The position numbers and the translations under genes were made by a program. Under the pieces are notes generated by a model that was not told the origin of the DNA, made no database searches, and worked only from the letters and a program-made list of their open reading frames with translations. From the NCBI RefSeq assembly GCF_014171475.1, contig NZ_CP048817.1:2914001-2978000 (forward strand): a stretch of DNA of 64,000 nt. The letters are read 5' to 3'. Shown here one piece after another: positions 18,066 to 27,043 of this stretch; position 1 is the first letter of the stretch; each line of letters starts with the position of its first letter. Origin of the DNA: Sphingomonas sp. So64.6b (GTDB lineage: Bacteria > Pseudomonadota > Alphaproteobacteria > Sphingomonadales > Sphingomonadaceae).

Positions 18066-18845
18066 ATGCGCTTCATTGCCAGCCTGATTGTGTGTTTTTC
18101 GGCCCTGATCGCCGGGCCGTTGGCGGCGCAGGAGGTCTATACCCCGCCCCCGCCGCGTCAGCCCGTCGCGCCGGTGACCGACAAGGAAAACCTGCTTTAT
18201 CTCGACCTGTCGACCGGCGGCCGGGTGACCATCTGGCTGCGTCCCGATGTCGCGCCCAAGACGGTCGATCGGATCAAGACGCTGACTCGCCAGCATTTCT
18301 ATGACGGCCTGTTGTTCCACCGCGTGATCGACGGCTTCATGGCGCAGACCGGCGATCCCAAGGGCAACGGCACCGGCGGATCGACGCTGCCCGACCTGCC
18401 CGCCGAGTTCAATTACCTGCCGCATGTGCGCGGTGCGGTCGCCGCCGCACGCGAAGGCGCGCCCGAGGGCGCCGATGCCGCCGCGAAGAAAAAGGCCGAG
18501 GACAGCGCCAACAGCCAGTTCTTCATCGTCTTTCAGCCGCGCCTGACGCTCGACAAGAAATACACCGTGTTCGGCCGCGTGATCGAGGGCATGCAATATG
18601 TCGACACGATCGAACGCGGCGAACCGCCGATAAACCCGTCGCGCATCCTCCACGCCTATGTCGCGGCCGACAATCCTCCCGGCTATATCCCCGCCCCACC
18701 GCAAGCGGCGCCAGCGCTGGGTGCGCCGGTGATCCTGCCCGGCACCGAGGCGCTGGTCGGCAAGCCCGCGGCGACCCCCGCCAATCCTGGCGCCAAGCCC
18801 GCCGCTAAAAAACCCGTGGCCAGGAAACCCGCCGCGAAGAAGTAA
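18066..18845 (+). CDS. Periplasmic cyclophilin-type peptidyl-prolyl isomerase
   Basis: A 259-residue protein with a signal peptide (MRFIASLIVCFSALIAGPLAAQ), then a cyclophilin domain with FYDGLLFHRVIDGFMAQTGD and NSQFFIVFQPRLTLDKKYTVFG. After the domain comes a Pro/Ala/Lys-rich tail ending in repeats of KPAAKK. It should assist protein folding in the periplasm. The ATG at 18066 gives a clean signal peptide; the ATG at 18039 would add nine residues. Confidence 0.9.
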   Translation: MRFIASLIVCFSALIAGPLAAQEVYTPPPPRQPVAPVTDKENLLYLDLSTGGRVTIWLRPDVAPKTVDRIKTLTRQHFYDGLLFHRVIDGFMAQTGDPKGNGTGGSTLPDLPAEFNYLPHVRGAVAAAREGAPEGADAAAKKKAEDSANSQFFIVFQPRLTLDKKYTVFGRVIEGMQYVDTIERGEPPINPSRILHAYVAADNPPGYIPAPPQAAPALGAPVILPGTEALVGKPAATPANPGAKPAAKKPVARKPAAKK

Positions 18846-18881
18846 CCATCGTCCCGCATATGCGGGACTGACGGGGACGGC

Positions 18882-19961
18882 ATGAAGGTCGATCTGTTCG
18901 ATTTCGAATTGCCGCCGGAGCGCATCGCGCTGCGGCCGGCCGAACCGCGCGACGCGGCGCGTCTGCTCGTGCTTGATGGCGCGGGACCGGATGGCGCGAC
19001 GCGCGACCTGCATGTCGGCGACTTGCCCGCGCAGCTTCGTCGCGGCGACATGCTGGTGTTCAACGACACGCGCGTCATCCCGGCGCAGCTTGAGGGCGTT
19101 CGCGCGCCACGCGCCGATGGCGGCCCCGATGCGAACCGCGATGCCGCTGGCGCGAAGATCGGCGCGACGCTGCACAAGCGTGAGGGGCCACGGCGCTGGC
19201 GCGCATTCGTGCGCAACGCGAAACGGCTGCGCGACGGCGACACGATCGATTTCGGCCAGGGCGTCACCGCGATCGCCGCCGACCGCGCCGCGGATGGCAG
19301 CTTCGCGCTGAGCTTCGCCGGCGAGGAACCGGTCGAGATCCTGCTCGAGCGCGCCGGGCGCATGCCGCTGCCGCCCTATATCGCCGCGCGCCGCGACGCC
19401 GATGCGCGCGACGCGGAAGACTATCAGACCATGTTCGCCGCCGAAAAAGGCGCGGTCGCCGCCCCCACCGCCGCGCTGCACTTCACCCCCGCGCTGATGG
19501 CGACGCTGGCCGGGGCCGGCGTGGAGCAGGCGATCCTGACCCTGCATGTCGGCGCGGGCACGTTCCTGCCGGTCAAGGTCGACGACACGACCGAGCACCA
19601 GATGCACGCCGAATGGGGCCGCATCGACGCCGCCACCGCCGACCGCCTCAACGCGGTCCGCGCCGCCGGCGGCCGAGTCATCGCGGTCGGCACGACCAGC
19701 CTGCGCCTGATCGAAAGCGCAAGCGGCGAAGACGGTATGATCCGCCCGTTCGAGGGCGACACGGCGATCTTCATCACCCCGGGTTACCGCTTCCGCGGCG
19801 TGGACGGGCTGATGACCAATTTCCACTTGCCGCGCTCGACCTTGTTCATGCTGGTCAGTGCGTTGATGGGGCGGGAGCGGATGCAAGCCGCCTATGCGCA
19901 TGCGATCGCCAGCGGATATCGGTTTTACAGCTATGGCGATGCGAGCCTGCTGCTGCCGTGA
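18882..19961 (+). CDS. queA: S-adenosylmethionine:tRNA ribosyltransferase-isomerase
   Basis: A 359-residue enzyme that adds the cyclopentene ring precursor to preQ1-modified tRNA in queuosine synthesis. The start [19 protein letters not shown] and the blocks [28 protein letters not shown] [13 protein letters not shown] and [15 protein letters not shown] are diagnostic. tgt, an earlier step of the same pathway, is at 37075. Confidence 0.96.
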   Translation: MKVDLFDFELPPERIALRPAEPRDAARLLVLDGAGPDGATRDLHVGDLPAQLRRGDMLVFNDTRVIPAQLEGVRAPRADGGPDANRDAAGAKIGATLHKREGPRRWRAFVRNAKRLRDGDTIDFGQGVTAIAADRAADGSFALSFAGEEPVEILLERAGRMPLPPYIAARRDADARDAEDYQTMFAAEKGAVAAPTAALHFTPALMATLAGAGVEQAILTLHVGAGTFLPVKVDDTTEHQMHAEWGRIDAATADRLNAVRAAGGRVIAVGTTSLRLIESASGEDGMIRPFEGDTAIFITPGYRFRGVDGLMTNFHLPRSTLFMLVSALMGRERMQAAYAHAIASGYRFYSYGDASLLLP

Positions 19962-20133
19962 CGGGCGTTGGCCGTTAACGGTCTGTCCGCTTTCGGGAAA
20001 AGATGCCGGAACACGGACCCTCGCGCTACATCAGACTTGGCTGGCAGCTATGGCCCCCGTTGCGGCCGACTGTCCTGATTGAAACGGACCGGAATATCAG
20101 ACATGCTCTCATCGAATGTTTGGGGAGGGGCTC

Positions 20134-20802
20134 ATGCGCAAGCTGTTTTGGGGTCTCGCTCTGCTCGGCTCGGCGACCTTGGTTTCGCCGGCGTGGGGGC
20201 AGGCAACGACGCGCCCCTGCAGCGTGGAAGAGTCTGTAGGGCCCGCATGCCTGCTCGCACGACAAGAATTTTCTTCCCTGCCTTCGAAGTCACTTTACTG
20301 GCATCTGGACCAGTTTGCATCGAAGGAGGCTGCCCAAGCGGCTGCCATATCGACGAGCACGGTGATTGATGCATTCGGGTCGATCTGGCTCTTCACTATC
20401 GAGCGCCGTTCATGGCGACCGAAGAATGGCAAGCACATCTCCGATATTGGTCCGCTTCCCGTGCAACCTGCTTCGACCTACGCGGCCGAATATCTGCGCT
20501 CTGTCTTCAGTCCCGGCATGACTGCGCCGCTTCATGTCCATTCGGGTCCGGAAGCCTTTTACGCGGTGAGCGGCGATACCTGCCTCGAAACCCCGGAGGG
20601 CGTGCAACTTGGCCGGGGCCCCGGCAACAGCCTGTTGATCAAGGGCGGGCCGCCGATGCTGCTCATGGCGGTCGGAAAGGAGCGGCGCAGGGGTTTTGCG
20701 CTCATATTGCACGACGCCCATCAGCCGCCGACGACCCTGACCCACGATTGGCATCCGCAAGGCCTTTGCGAACGGCAACTGCCAGGCGATCAAGCAAAAT
20801 AG
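20134..20802 (+). CDS. Secreted cupin-fold protein
   Basis: A 222-residue protein with a signal peptide (MRKLFWGLALLGSATLVSPAWGQ). The second half has a cupin pattern: SPGMTAPLHVHSGPEAFYAVSG, then CLETPEGVQLGRGPGNSLLIKGGPP, with metal-binding style HxH and Glu residues. The ATG at 20134 follows a strong GGGGAGGGG site. The function is unknown. It opens the accessory stretch and has no operon partner. Confidence 0.75.
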   Translation: MRKLFWGLALLGSATLVSPAWGQATTRPCSVEESVGPACLLARQEFSSLPSKSLYWHLDQFASKEAAQAAAISTSTVIDAFGSIWLFTIERRSWRPKNGKHISDIGPLPVQPASTYAAEYLRSVFSPGMTAPLHVHSGPEAFYAVSGDTCLETPEGVQLGRGPGNSLLIKGGPPMLLMAVGKERRRGFALILHDAHQPPTTLTHDWHPQGLCERQLPGDQAK

Positions 20803-21055
20803 CGTTAGGCCGCGTTCCCCCACTTCCCCTCGTTCAGCGCGCCACCGCGACGGTCCCTTGGAATGTCCAGGATCGGCGGACAGTATTTGGTTCTCTTTTT
20901 AGGCGGTCGATGTCTGGGGGCCGTTCCATGTGTCGAACTATGCATCGGAACTCGCCGCCGTCCGCGGCAGCATTGGCGAGCGTTGCGTCGTCAGGATGTC
21001 GTAGATTGCAGCCGTGAACTCAGCATCTCTGCAAACGGTAAAGACGGCTGGTGTC

Positions 21056-21358
21056 TCATCCGCATGTCGCACGAAGCACGCGGGCGGAAGCGGGATCGGT
21101 TTCGATCGTGACGCGATTATGGCGCAGATCGTGTGTAACGGGATCGCCAGGTGAGATTTGGCGCACGATAGTCGCGCCGGTCAGACGCATGGCATCAATG
21201 TCGGTCGGCTTGATCTCGCTGACCAGGCGTTGTGCGGCAGCGACATTGCAAACGCCGGAGACAGGCGTTTGGGGAGTGTCGGTAGTACAGCCAGCGAGTG
21301 CCAGCAGGGCCGCCGCCGCAAGCACCGGAGCGGCAAATCTTGTTGGATATTCGAGCAT
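21056..21358 (-). CDS. I78-family peptidase inhibitor, lipoprotein
   Basis: A 100-residue protein with a lipobox near residue 21 (LLALAGCTTD). The mature part carries SGVCNVAAAQRLV and ends with HDLRHNRVTIETDPASARVL and a final TCG, the pattern of I78 inhibitors, which block serine proteases such as elastase or subtilisin. The ATG at 21358 is preceded by AAGGA. It is likely attached to a membrane facing the periplasm. Confidence 0.82.
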   Translation of the reverse strand: MLEYPTRFAAPVLAAAALLALAGCTTDTPQTPVSGVCNVAAAQRLVSEIKPTDIDAMRLTGATIVRQISPGDPVTHDLRHNRVTIETDPASARVLRATCG

Positions 21359-21541
21359 CGAACAGTCCTTAGAATTGTCATCCGCCTTTTGCGACCGGCA
21401 ATTCTGTGGTGGGCAACTTGCCGAAAGACGCCGTTTAGGGGTTCCGGCGACCCTCCACGTAACGACCGTACGCCCGAGGGGGCAGGTCAATTGCGTGGAG
21501 TGTCGCCAGAAATGAGAACTATCCGCCTGCCCCTGCGACGC

Positions 21542-22045
21542 TCACGCGCCTTCCGCACCGGTGCCCAGATCGGAGAGGATCGCGTCGAGCTGCCGCAACT
21601 GCTCGCCCCAGCCGCTGGTGCTGCCGGAGGCAATCGCCTCGTCGAGCGATTCCTTTGAAGGGTAGAGGTCGTGGATAGTGACCAATGTCTCACCACCGCT
21701 CTCTTTGAACGTCACCGTTGTGACGGGCCCGTCCTGGTCACCTTCGTCGTTGGTCCAGACGATGCGGGCGTTGGGCACGACTTCAAGATACCGGCCGTGA
21801 AAAATCATCGTCTGTTCCGAAGACGGGTGGCCCATCTCGAGGCGGTAAGTGCCGCCAGTGCGGACGTCGGCCTCGTAGGAGATGATGGTCACACCGAAGG
21901 ATGCCGGCGCCCACCATCGCTTGAACAGCTCGGGCCGGGCCCAGGCCTCGAACACGAGCCGCGCCGGGCCCCTGACGGTGCGCGTAACGACGAGCTCGCG
22001 GTCGGATTTTCGGTCAACGGTGGCTTCAGCATCAATCGGGCGCAT
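21542..22045 (-). CDS. SRPBCC/AHSA1-type protein
   Basis: A 167-residue protein with the START-like fold pattern ELVVTRTVRGPARLVFEAWA, then RWWAPASFGVT, GGTYRLEM and TSGWGEQLRQLDAIL. It begins 14 bp inside the upstream ArsR-type gene, so the two are translationally coupled. Such pairs are widespread; the ligand is unknown. Confidence 0.9.
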   Translation of the reverse strand: MRPIDAEATVDRKSDRELVVTRTVRGPARLVFEAWARPELFKRWWAPASFGVTIISYEADVRTGGTYRLEMGHPSSEQTMIFHGRYLEVVPNARIVWTNDEGDQDGPVTTVTFKESGGETLVTIHDLYPSKESLDEAIASGSTSGWGEQLRQLDAILSDLGTGAEGA

Positions 22046-22388
22046 CGCCTTCCTCCTTCACTCTCAGTTCCTCGACAATCTCGTCCAGGACATCGAAGCG
22101 CGCCGCCCAGAGCCGGCGCTGCTTGTCCATCCATGCCATCTCGGCCTCGAAATCGTGGCGGCCCAGCCTGCACGTCCGTACCCGCCCGACCTTTTCCGTC
22201 GTGACGAGCCCCGCCTGTTCCAGAACGCTGACATGTTTCTTCATGCCCGTGAGGGTCATGTCGAAGCTTCCGGCCAAAGCAGAGATCGACGCGTCCGCAC
22301 GAGCAAGCCGCTCCAGGACACCACGCCGCGTGGCATCGGACAACGCCGCGAAAGAGGCATCAAGGTTGATCGGCGCAAACTGAACCAT
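22032..22388 (-). CDS. ArsR-type helix-turn-helix repressor
   Basis: A 118-residue winged-helix regulator (FAALSDATRRGVLERLARAD, recognition helix region MTLTGMKKHVSVLEQAGLV). There are no metal-binding cysteines, so it belongs to the non-metal branch that pairs with SRPBCC proteins. It is the first gene of the pair and lies directly under a perfect 20-bp palindrome (22379-22398) that covers its start codon. Confidence 0.9.
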   Translation of the reverse strand: MVQFAPINLDASFAALSDATRRGVLERLARADASISALAGSFDMTLTGMKKHVSVLEQAGLVTTEKVGRVRTCRLGRHDFEAEMAWMDKQRRLWAARFDVLDEIVEELRVKEEGDAPD

Positions 22389-22426
22389 ATGGTTCAGTGT
22401 CTAATGGCAAAGGCTGCGCTTTGCAA
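22379..22426 (-). promoter_or_regulatory. Operator palindrome and likely leaderless promoter of the ArsR/SRPBCC pair
   Basis: ACTGAACCATATGGTTCAGT (22379-22398) is a perfect 20-bp palindrome, and the ATG start (22386-22388, minus) is its centre. Upstream are TTGCAA (22421-22426) and TAGACA (22398-22403 read on the minus strand) with a 17-bp spacer, good -35/-10 candidates. The -10 box ends 9 bases before the ATG, so the transcript would start at or next to the start codon. Confidence 0.65.
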
Positions 22427-22985
22427 GCGACGGCTTTCAGGATCTTCGGCCGCGTGCGTGAACGGAAAATTTGAGCGCGAAGCGGACGTGGCTTGAGGTG
22501 GCCGTGCCCTGCCAGTCAGGTTTTGGCGCCCATGATCACGGAAGCGGACATGCGCGCGCAGCATCAACCGTGACCGCAATCGACCAACATACGCCGTTCG
22601 TAAAGCGAGTTGCGAATGGCAGCTCCCGACGGAACCCGTCATTCGACGAGGCCAGAGGACGAGCGTCAGTCGCTCGATCCTTGCCATAGAGCGCGTCCGG
22701 TAACTGGTCTTGAACGGCGTCGTTCCTGCGGTCACTCGGCACAAGCATTAAGCCAACTGGCGAGGGGCCATTGTAAGCGGGCAGCTATCGGGCGCCTCGG
22801 TGCGGATAGCTCATGTACGCGGGCCTTTTCTGCACATTGTTTTCCGAACCGGTTGATGGACATTGGCCCGCGGCAACGGCCGGCTCCGGCCGACCAGTAC
22901 GCCGATGTTCAGAAAACGGCCGTTTTCTGGACAGCTCCCCTCAGCCGCGCTTTCCCACAAACGATCTATTTCCGAGAATGCCAGC
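22399..22985. other. Gene-free interval, 587 bp
   Basis: No reading frame here has a recognisable product, ribosome site or coding pattern on either strand. Fragments such as GCGAATGGCAGC and AACGGCCGTTTTCTGG resemble pieces in other gaps of the window (near 27690, 29320 and 29400), so it may hold worn intergenic repeats. Confidence 0.5.
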
Positions 22986-23379
22986 TTATCGAGCGCAGAC
23001 GCGGACTCGCTCGTTCACCCAGCACCCGCCCCGTTTGCGAGCCTTGCCGAGTGAATCGGAGGCGCGATCATCGGTAGGATCAGCATTCCAAGTCACATCG
23101 GCTGTGCCGTCGCCGTTCGACGACACCATCGCGAAGTGTGGGTAATGCGGCTTGCCATGATCCCGGGTGTTCAGGGTGTAGTCGCCGGCTCCCATTGGAT
23201 AGACCCAGCGACCTGCTACCTTTATCTTGCCGTCGACCTCGAGTCGGCATTCCCGCTGCTGTTCCGACGAGTTAGCCGTCTGGCCGCGGTTGGAAGGCTT
23301 CGCGCGTTGAGCCGCGACAATGCGCGACAATGGGAGTCATGGGCACAAACATTGCGGCGGCACAAAGAAGGTTCAGCAC
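22986..23379 (-). pseudogene. Small secreted protein gene frameshifted by a 10-bp duplication
   Basis: From a GTG at 23379 one frame encodes a signal peptide (LNLLCAAAMFVPMTPIVA) but soon meets a stop. The continuing mature part is in another frame: SSEQQRECRLEVDGKIKVAG, then a WNADP segment and a final GGCWVNERVRVCAR. CGCGACAATG occurs twice in direct tandem (23313-23322 and 23323-23332). Removing one copy joins the signal peptide to the mature part in one frame of 127 codons with the junction PIVAAQRAKPSN. The mature part resembles a small sphingomonad family of unknown function. The left end of the IS21 element lies 24 bp upstream of the start. Confidence 0.75.
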
Positions 23380-23497
23380 ACGCTGTGTTTCGGCGTGAGA
23401 TTGGGGACCACCTGACCCGGTAATCGGCACCTAAACGGGGACCACCTTCCGGGTCATCTATGTTCGCCTGCTGTGTTGGCTGGCGACGAGGTGGAGG

Positions 23498-25012
23498 ATG
23501 ACGACGGTGGAGACGATAGGACGGATCAGGCGCGCGCATTTCGTGCAGAAGTTGTCGGTGCGGGAGATCGCGCGTCGACTGCATGTGTCGCGCAAGACGG
23601 TGCGCAAGGCGATCGAGGCGGAGGAGCCCGTGTTCACGTACACGCGGGTTGCGGAGCCCAAGCCGAAGCTGGGTGGCCACGCGGCCGCGCTGGAGCAGAT
23701 GTTGGCCGAGAACGAACGCAAGCCACGCCGCGAACGTCTGACGCTGATCAGGTTATATGAGGTGCTGCGCGGGCTTGGATTTGAGGGCGGCTACGATGCT
23801 GTTCGCCGCCATGCCCGTCGCTGGCAACGCGAGGAAGCGGGGCGGACGGCGACCGCGTTCGTGCCACTGAGCTTCGATCCTGGCGAAGCGTACCAGTTCG
23901 ACTGGAGCCACGAAGTGATCGTGATGGCGGGCGTGACGACGACGGTGAAGGTCGCGCACGTCAGGCTTTCCCACAGCCGGATGTTCTTCGTGGCGGCCTA
24001 TCCGCGCGAGACGCAGGAGATGGTGTTCGATGCGCATGCACGAGCGTTCGCCTTCTTTGGCGGTGTCTGCACGCGCGGCATCTACGATAATATGTCGACG
24101 GCGGTGGACGTGGTGTTCCTCGGCAAGGAACGCCGGTTCAACCGGCGGTTCCTGCAGATGTGCAGCCATTATCTGGTCGAGCCGACCGCCTGCACGCCGG
24201 CAGCTGGCTGGGAGAAGGGACAGGTCGAGAACCAGGTTGGCCTCGTGCGCGAGCGCTTCTTCACCCCGCGGCTGCGCTTTGCGAGCTACGAGGAGCTGAA
24301 CACCTGGCTGCTCGATCGCTGCATCGAACATGCCAGCGCCCATCGTCATCCCGAGTTGCGCGAGCGGACCGTCGCCGATGTGTTCGACGACGAGAAGGCG
24401 GCGCTGATGCGGCTGCCGACGACGGCGTTCAATGGCTTCCATGCGGTGACCGCGACCGTCTCCAAAACACTGCTCGTGCGGTTCGATTACAACAAGTACT
24501 CGGTCGCGGCCCGCGCACTGGGCCGCCCGGCGGAGGTCCACGCCTATGCCGACCGGATCGTTATCCGGCAGGGTGATGATATCGTTGCAGAGCATGCGCG
24601 GCGCTACGGTCGCGATCAGACGATCTACGATCCGTGGCATTACGTACCGGTGCTGGCAAAGAAGCCGGGTGCGCTGAGGAACGGCGCGCCGTTCAAGCAA
24701 CTCGCATTGCCGTCAGGACTGGAGCGTCTGCGCACCCGTTTGAAGGAGAGCAGCGATGGCGACCGCCAGATGGTCAAGATCCTCACCGCCATTACCGTCG
24801 ATGGTCTTGACGCCGTGGAGAACGCCGCTGCCGAAGCACTCGCGAACGGGGTGGCCAGCGCCGATGTGGTGCTCAACATCCTGGCCCGGTCCCGATCGGC
24901 GCCGGTGGAGCCCACCATTGCAACACCCGACCATCTGCGGCTTGAGATCGAGCCGATCGCCGATGCAGGCCGCTACGATCGCCTGCTGACCCCGCTTCGT
25001 GAGGCGGCGTGA
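23498..25012 (+). CDS. istA: IS21 family transposase IstA
   Basis: A 504-residue transposase. It has an N-terminal helix-turn-helix ([20 protein letters not shown]), then the integrase core with D135 (YQFDWSHE), D197 (IYDNMST) and a Glu in [12 protein letters not shown] (about 239-244). The C-terminus has the IstA-type [15 protein letters not shown] block. The gene looks intact, with no frameshift. It overlaps istB by 4 bp (ATGA). Confidence 0.95.
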   Translation: MTTVETIGRIRRAHFVQKLSVREIARRLHVSRKTVRKAIEAEEPVFTYTRVAEPKPKLGGHAAALEQMLAENERKPRRERLTLIRLYEVLRGLGFEGGYDAVRRHARRWQREEAGRTATAFVPLSFDPGEAYQFDWSHEVIVMAGVTTTVKVAHVRLSHSRMFFVAAYPRETQEMVFDAHARAFAFFGGVCTRGIYDNMSTAVDVVFLGKERRFNRRFLQMCSHYLVEPTACTPAAGWEKGQVENQVGLVRERFFTPRLRFASYEELNTWLLDRCIEHASAHRHPELRERTVADVFDDEKAALMRLPTTAFNGFHAVTATVSKTLLVRFDYNKYSVAARALGRPAEVHAYADRIVIRQGDDIVAEHARRYGRDQTIYDPWHYVPVLAKKPGALRNGAPFKQLALPSGLERLRTRLKESSDGDRQMVKILTAITVDGLDAVENAAAEALANGVASADVVLNILARSRSAPVEPTIATPDHLRLEIEPIADAGRYDRLLTPLREAA

Positions 25013-25743
25013 TGATGGAGCGCCACCAGATCCTGGAGTTGATGGGCGACCTCAAGCTCGCCGGTATGCGCCAGGCCTATGACGAGGTGATCGCCGATGC
25101 GATCAAGCGCCAGTATCCCGTTCAGCATGTCGTCGGCGATCTGTTGCGGGCGGAGATCGCCGACAAGCATGCCCGCTCGATCAAGTATCAGATGACGATC
25201 GCCAAGCTGCCGCTTGCAAAGGAGGTCGCCGAGTTCGAGTTCGCCGGCACGCCGATCAACGAAGCGCTGGTTCGCGATCTCGCCACCGGGGCGTTCCTCG
25301 CCAACCAGCGCAATGTCGTGCTGGTGGGCGGTACGGGCTCGGGCAAGACGCATCTGAGTATCGCCATCGCGCGCAGTTGCATCCGCACCGGTGCCCGCGT
25401 TCGCTTCCACAATACCACCGATCTGGTGAACCGGCTCGAGATGGAGGTCCTTCAGGGCCGCACCGGCAAGCTTGCCGAGCATCTGTCGCGGCTGGACCTC
25501 CTGATCCTCGACGAACTTGGCTATCTGCCGTTCGCACGCGCTGGCGGGCAGCTGCTGTTCCACCTCATCAGCCGACTTTACGAACACACCTCGGTCATCG
25601 TCACCACCAACCTGGCGTTCGGCGAATGGCCGACCGTGTTCGGCGATGCGAAAATGACGACCGCGCTGCTCGATCGACTTACCCATCACTGCGACATCGT
25701 CGAGACAGGCAACGAGAGCTGGCGGTTCAAGAACCGAAGCTGA
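25009..25743 (+). CDS. istB: IS21 helper ATPase IstB
   Basis: A 244-residue DnaA-like ATPase that assists IstA. Walker A is [11 protein letters not shown] (from residue 106), Walker [13 protein letters not shown], and sensor [18 protein letters not shown]. Overlap with istA suggests coupled translation. It is full length. A 21-bp perfect inverted repeat follows 30 bp after the stop. Confidence 0.95.
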   Translation: MMMERHQILELMGDLKLAGMRQAYDEVIADAIKRQYPVQHVVGDLLRAEIADKHARSIKYQMTIAKLPLAKEVAEFEFAGTPINEALVRDLATGAFLANQRNVVLVGGTGSGKTHLSIAIARSCIRTGARVRFHNTTDLVNRLEMEVLQGRTGKLAEHLSRLDLLILDELGYLPFARAGGQLLFHLISRLYEHTSVIVTTNLAFGEWPTVFGDAKMTTALLDRLTHHCDIVETGNESWRFKNRS

Positions 25744-25772
25744 GCGCCGTCGCTGCCGCTGCCAAAGAGGAT

Positions 25773-25831
25773 GTCGTTCTGGGGGATGTCGGCTCCGGGC
25801 TACGCCCTACGCCGACATCCCCCAGAACGAC
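25773..25831. repeat. 21-bp perfect inverted repeat at the 3' end of the IS
   Basis: Arms at 25773-25793 and 25811-25831 are exact reverse complements (start GTCGTTCTGG, end CCAGAACGAC) around a 17-base loop. There is no T run. It lies between istB and the right terminal repeats, so it is inside the element. It could block transcription into or out of the IS. Confidence 0.85.
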
Positions 25832-25873
25832 GGCACGTGAGTGGTCTCCTTTTACATGCCGATCCCGGTCCCC

Positions 25874-26989
25874 GTTGCCGCGCCGATTGACAATCAAGCC
25901 ATGCGGCGCTGTGTTGCGCCGCGCCCAGCGCCCGTTGTGGATCGGGCGTTGCTGGTCCTTGTCGTCCTCATCGAAGACCTCGGTCTCGAACAGCTTTCCA
26001 CTGAGGCTTGTCACGGCGATGTGTCGCGCGCGCGCCTCCACTGCGGCATATTTGTGCAGCGGCTTTTCGACGAGATAGGAGAACAGGATGCTCTCGTTGG
26101 GCTCCGAGCCGCCGCCGTTTTCGCGCAGGTCGAGGATCAGGTCTCTTGCGCCGCGCTGCCGGATTTCCCCAAAAAGGGCATGGATCGCATCGGGTAAATT
26201 CGCCCCCACCGCGCGCATGCGGGCGTTGCTGAAGGTCGGAACGTTCAGATAGGCGGTGCGGCTGTCGAGCCATTCGAGCATCGGTAGCGGGGTTGGATCA
26301 TCGCCTTCCGGCGGGCGGGCGGAACGCGACACCGCTATGACATTGCGCTCGGTCTGCCCGGCAGGGCTGTCGAGCACGATATGGAAGCGCGATTGCGCTC
26401 CCCGCAAACGATACAGCATTGCCGCGAAGCCGCGCCCCGAGATATCGCGCATCGTGCCGGTGCGGATCACGCCGTCATGCGGGGTGACCGCCACCATCTC
26501 GCGCAGCAGTTCGACGTCGCTGATGCCATCGACCGACACCAGCCGCGTGCCCTTCGCAATGTCGGCGGCCGTGCCATAGCCGGCGAGGACGAAGGCACCC
26601 TGCTCGGTCCACAGCAAATCCAGCGGGAAACGCGGCGCATCGCGGTACCGCTGGTTCATCGCATCGCTGGGCTGGACGCTCAGATGGCCCTCACCGATCT
26701 GGCCGAGGAGCGGGCGCACGATGCGCCACAGACCCTCACTGTCGGTAACGCCCGCGACGCTGGCGCGCGCACGGGATTTTGCCGCCGCCCATGCGCGGCG
26801 ACTCTGATGCCAGTAGATATTCGGCATGGCCGCCTCCACCGCAGCGATGGCGAGTTCCAGATCCTCCTTTGCGCCGGCCTGGGTCAGCGCGGTGGTGGCG
26901 GGCCCCGGCGTGTCGGCGATCGCCGGCCCCGCGGCGAACATGCAGGCGGCGGCGAGGAGGCGGCAGCGTCGCCAGGGAGTTGGCATCAT
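25874..26989 (-). pseudogene. S41 family peptidase, 3' end cut off by the IS21 element
   Basis: About 372 residues remain: a signal peptide (CRLLAAACMFAAGPAIA), an N-terminal helical domain, a PDZ-like stretch (TRLVSVDGISDVELLREM) and the start of the tail-specific protease domain (YLNVPTFSNARM, DLILDLRENGGGSEPNESI). The frame then runs into IS sequence after the RRNTAPHG region. The part that should carry the catalytic Ser-Lys is missing, so the enzyme is very likely dead. It diverges from the XRE-cupin regulator across a 50-bp gap holding an operator-like repeat. Confidence 0.8.
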
Positions 26990-27005
26990 CAGGAAAGTCC
27001 GATAC

Positions 27006-27043
27006 GCAAAATATTGCCTTATTTATTGGAGGCAATATTTTGC
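27006..27043. promoter_or_regulatory. Inverted-repeat operator between the S41 peptidase and the XRE-cupin regulator
   Basis: GCAAAATATTGCC (27006-27018) and GGCAATATTTTGC (27031-27043) are exact 13-bp inverted repeats with a 12-bp spacer, AT-rich in a GC-rich genome. The right arm covers the TTG start of the regulator (27040), and the spacer holds its GGAGG site, so binding would block both transcription and initiation. Autoregulation and control of the divergent peptidase are inferred from position. Confidence 0.75.

Larger units (their letters stand above)
23403..25873 (+). mobile_element. IS21-family insertion sequence, apparently complete
   Basis: About 2.47 kb holding istA and istB. 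The left end has GGGGACCACCT twice (23403-23413 and 23437-23447) with ATCGGCA between. The right end, read inward, has GGGGACC (25867-25873), ATCGGCATGTAAAAGG, and GGAGACCAC (25841-25849). These are the multiple terminal repeats of IS21 elements. I see no clear target duplication (left flank CGTGAGATT, right flank GTTGCCGCG), and a different gene is broken on each side, so an adjacent deletion is possible. Confidence 0.88.
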
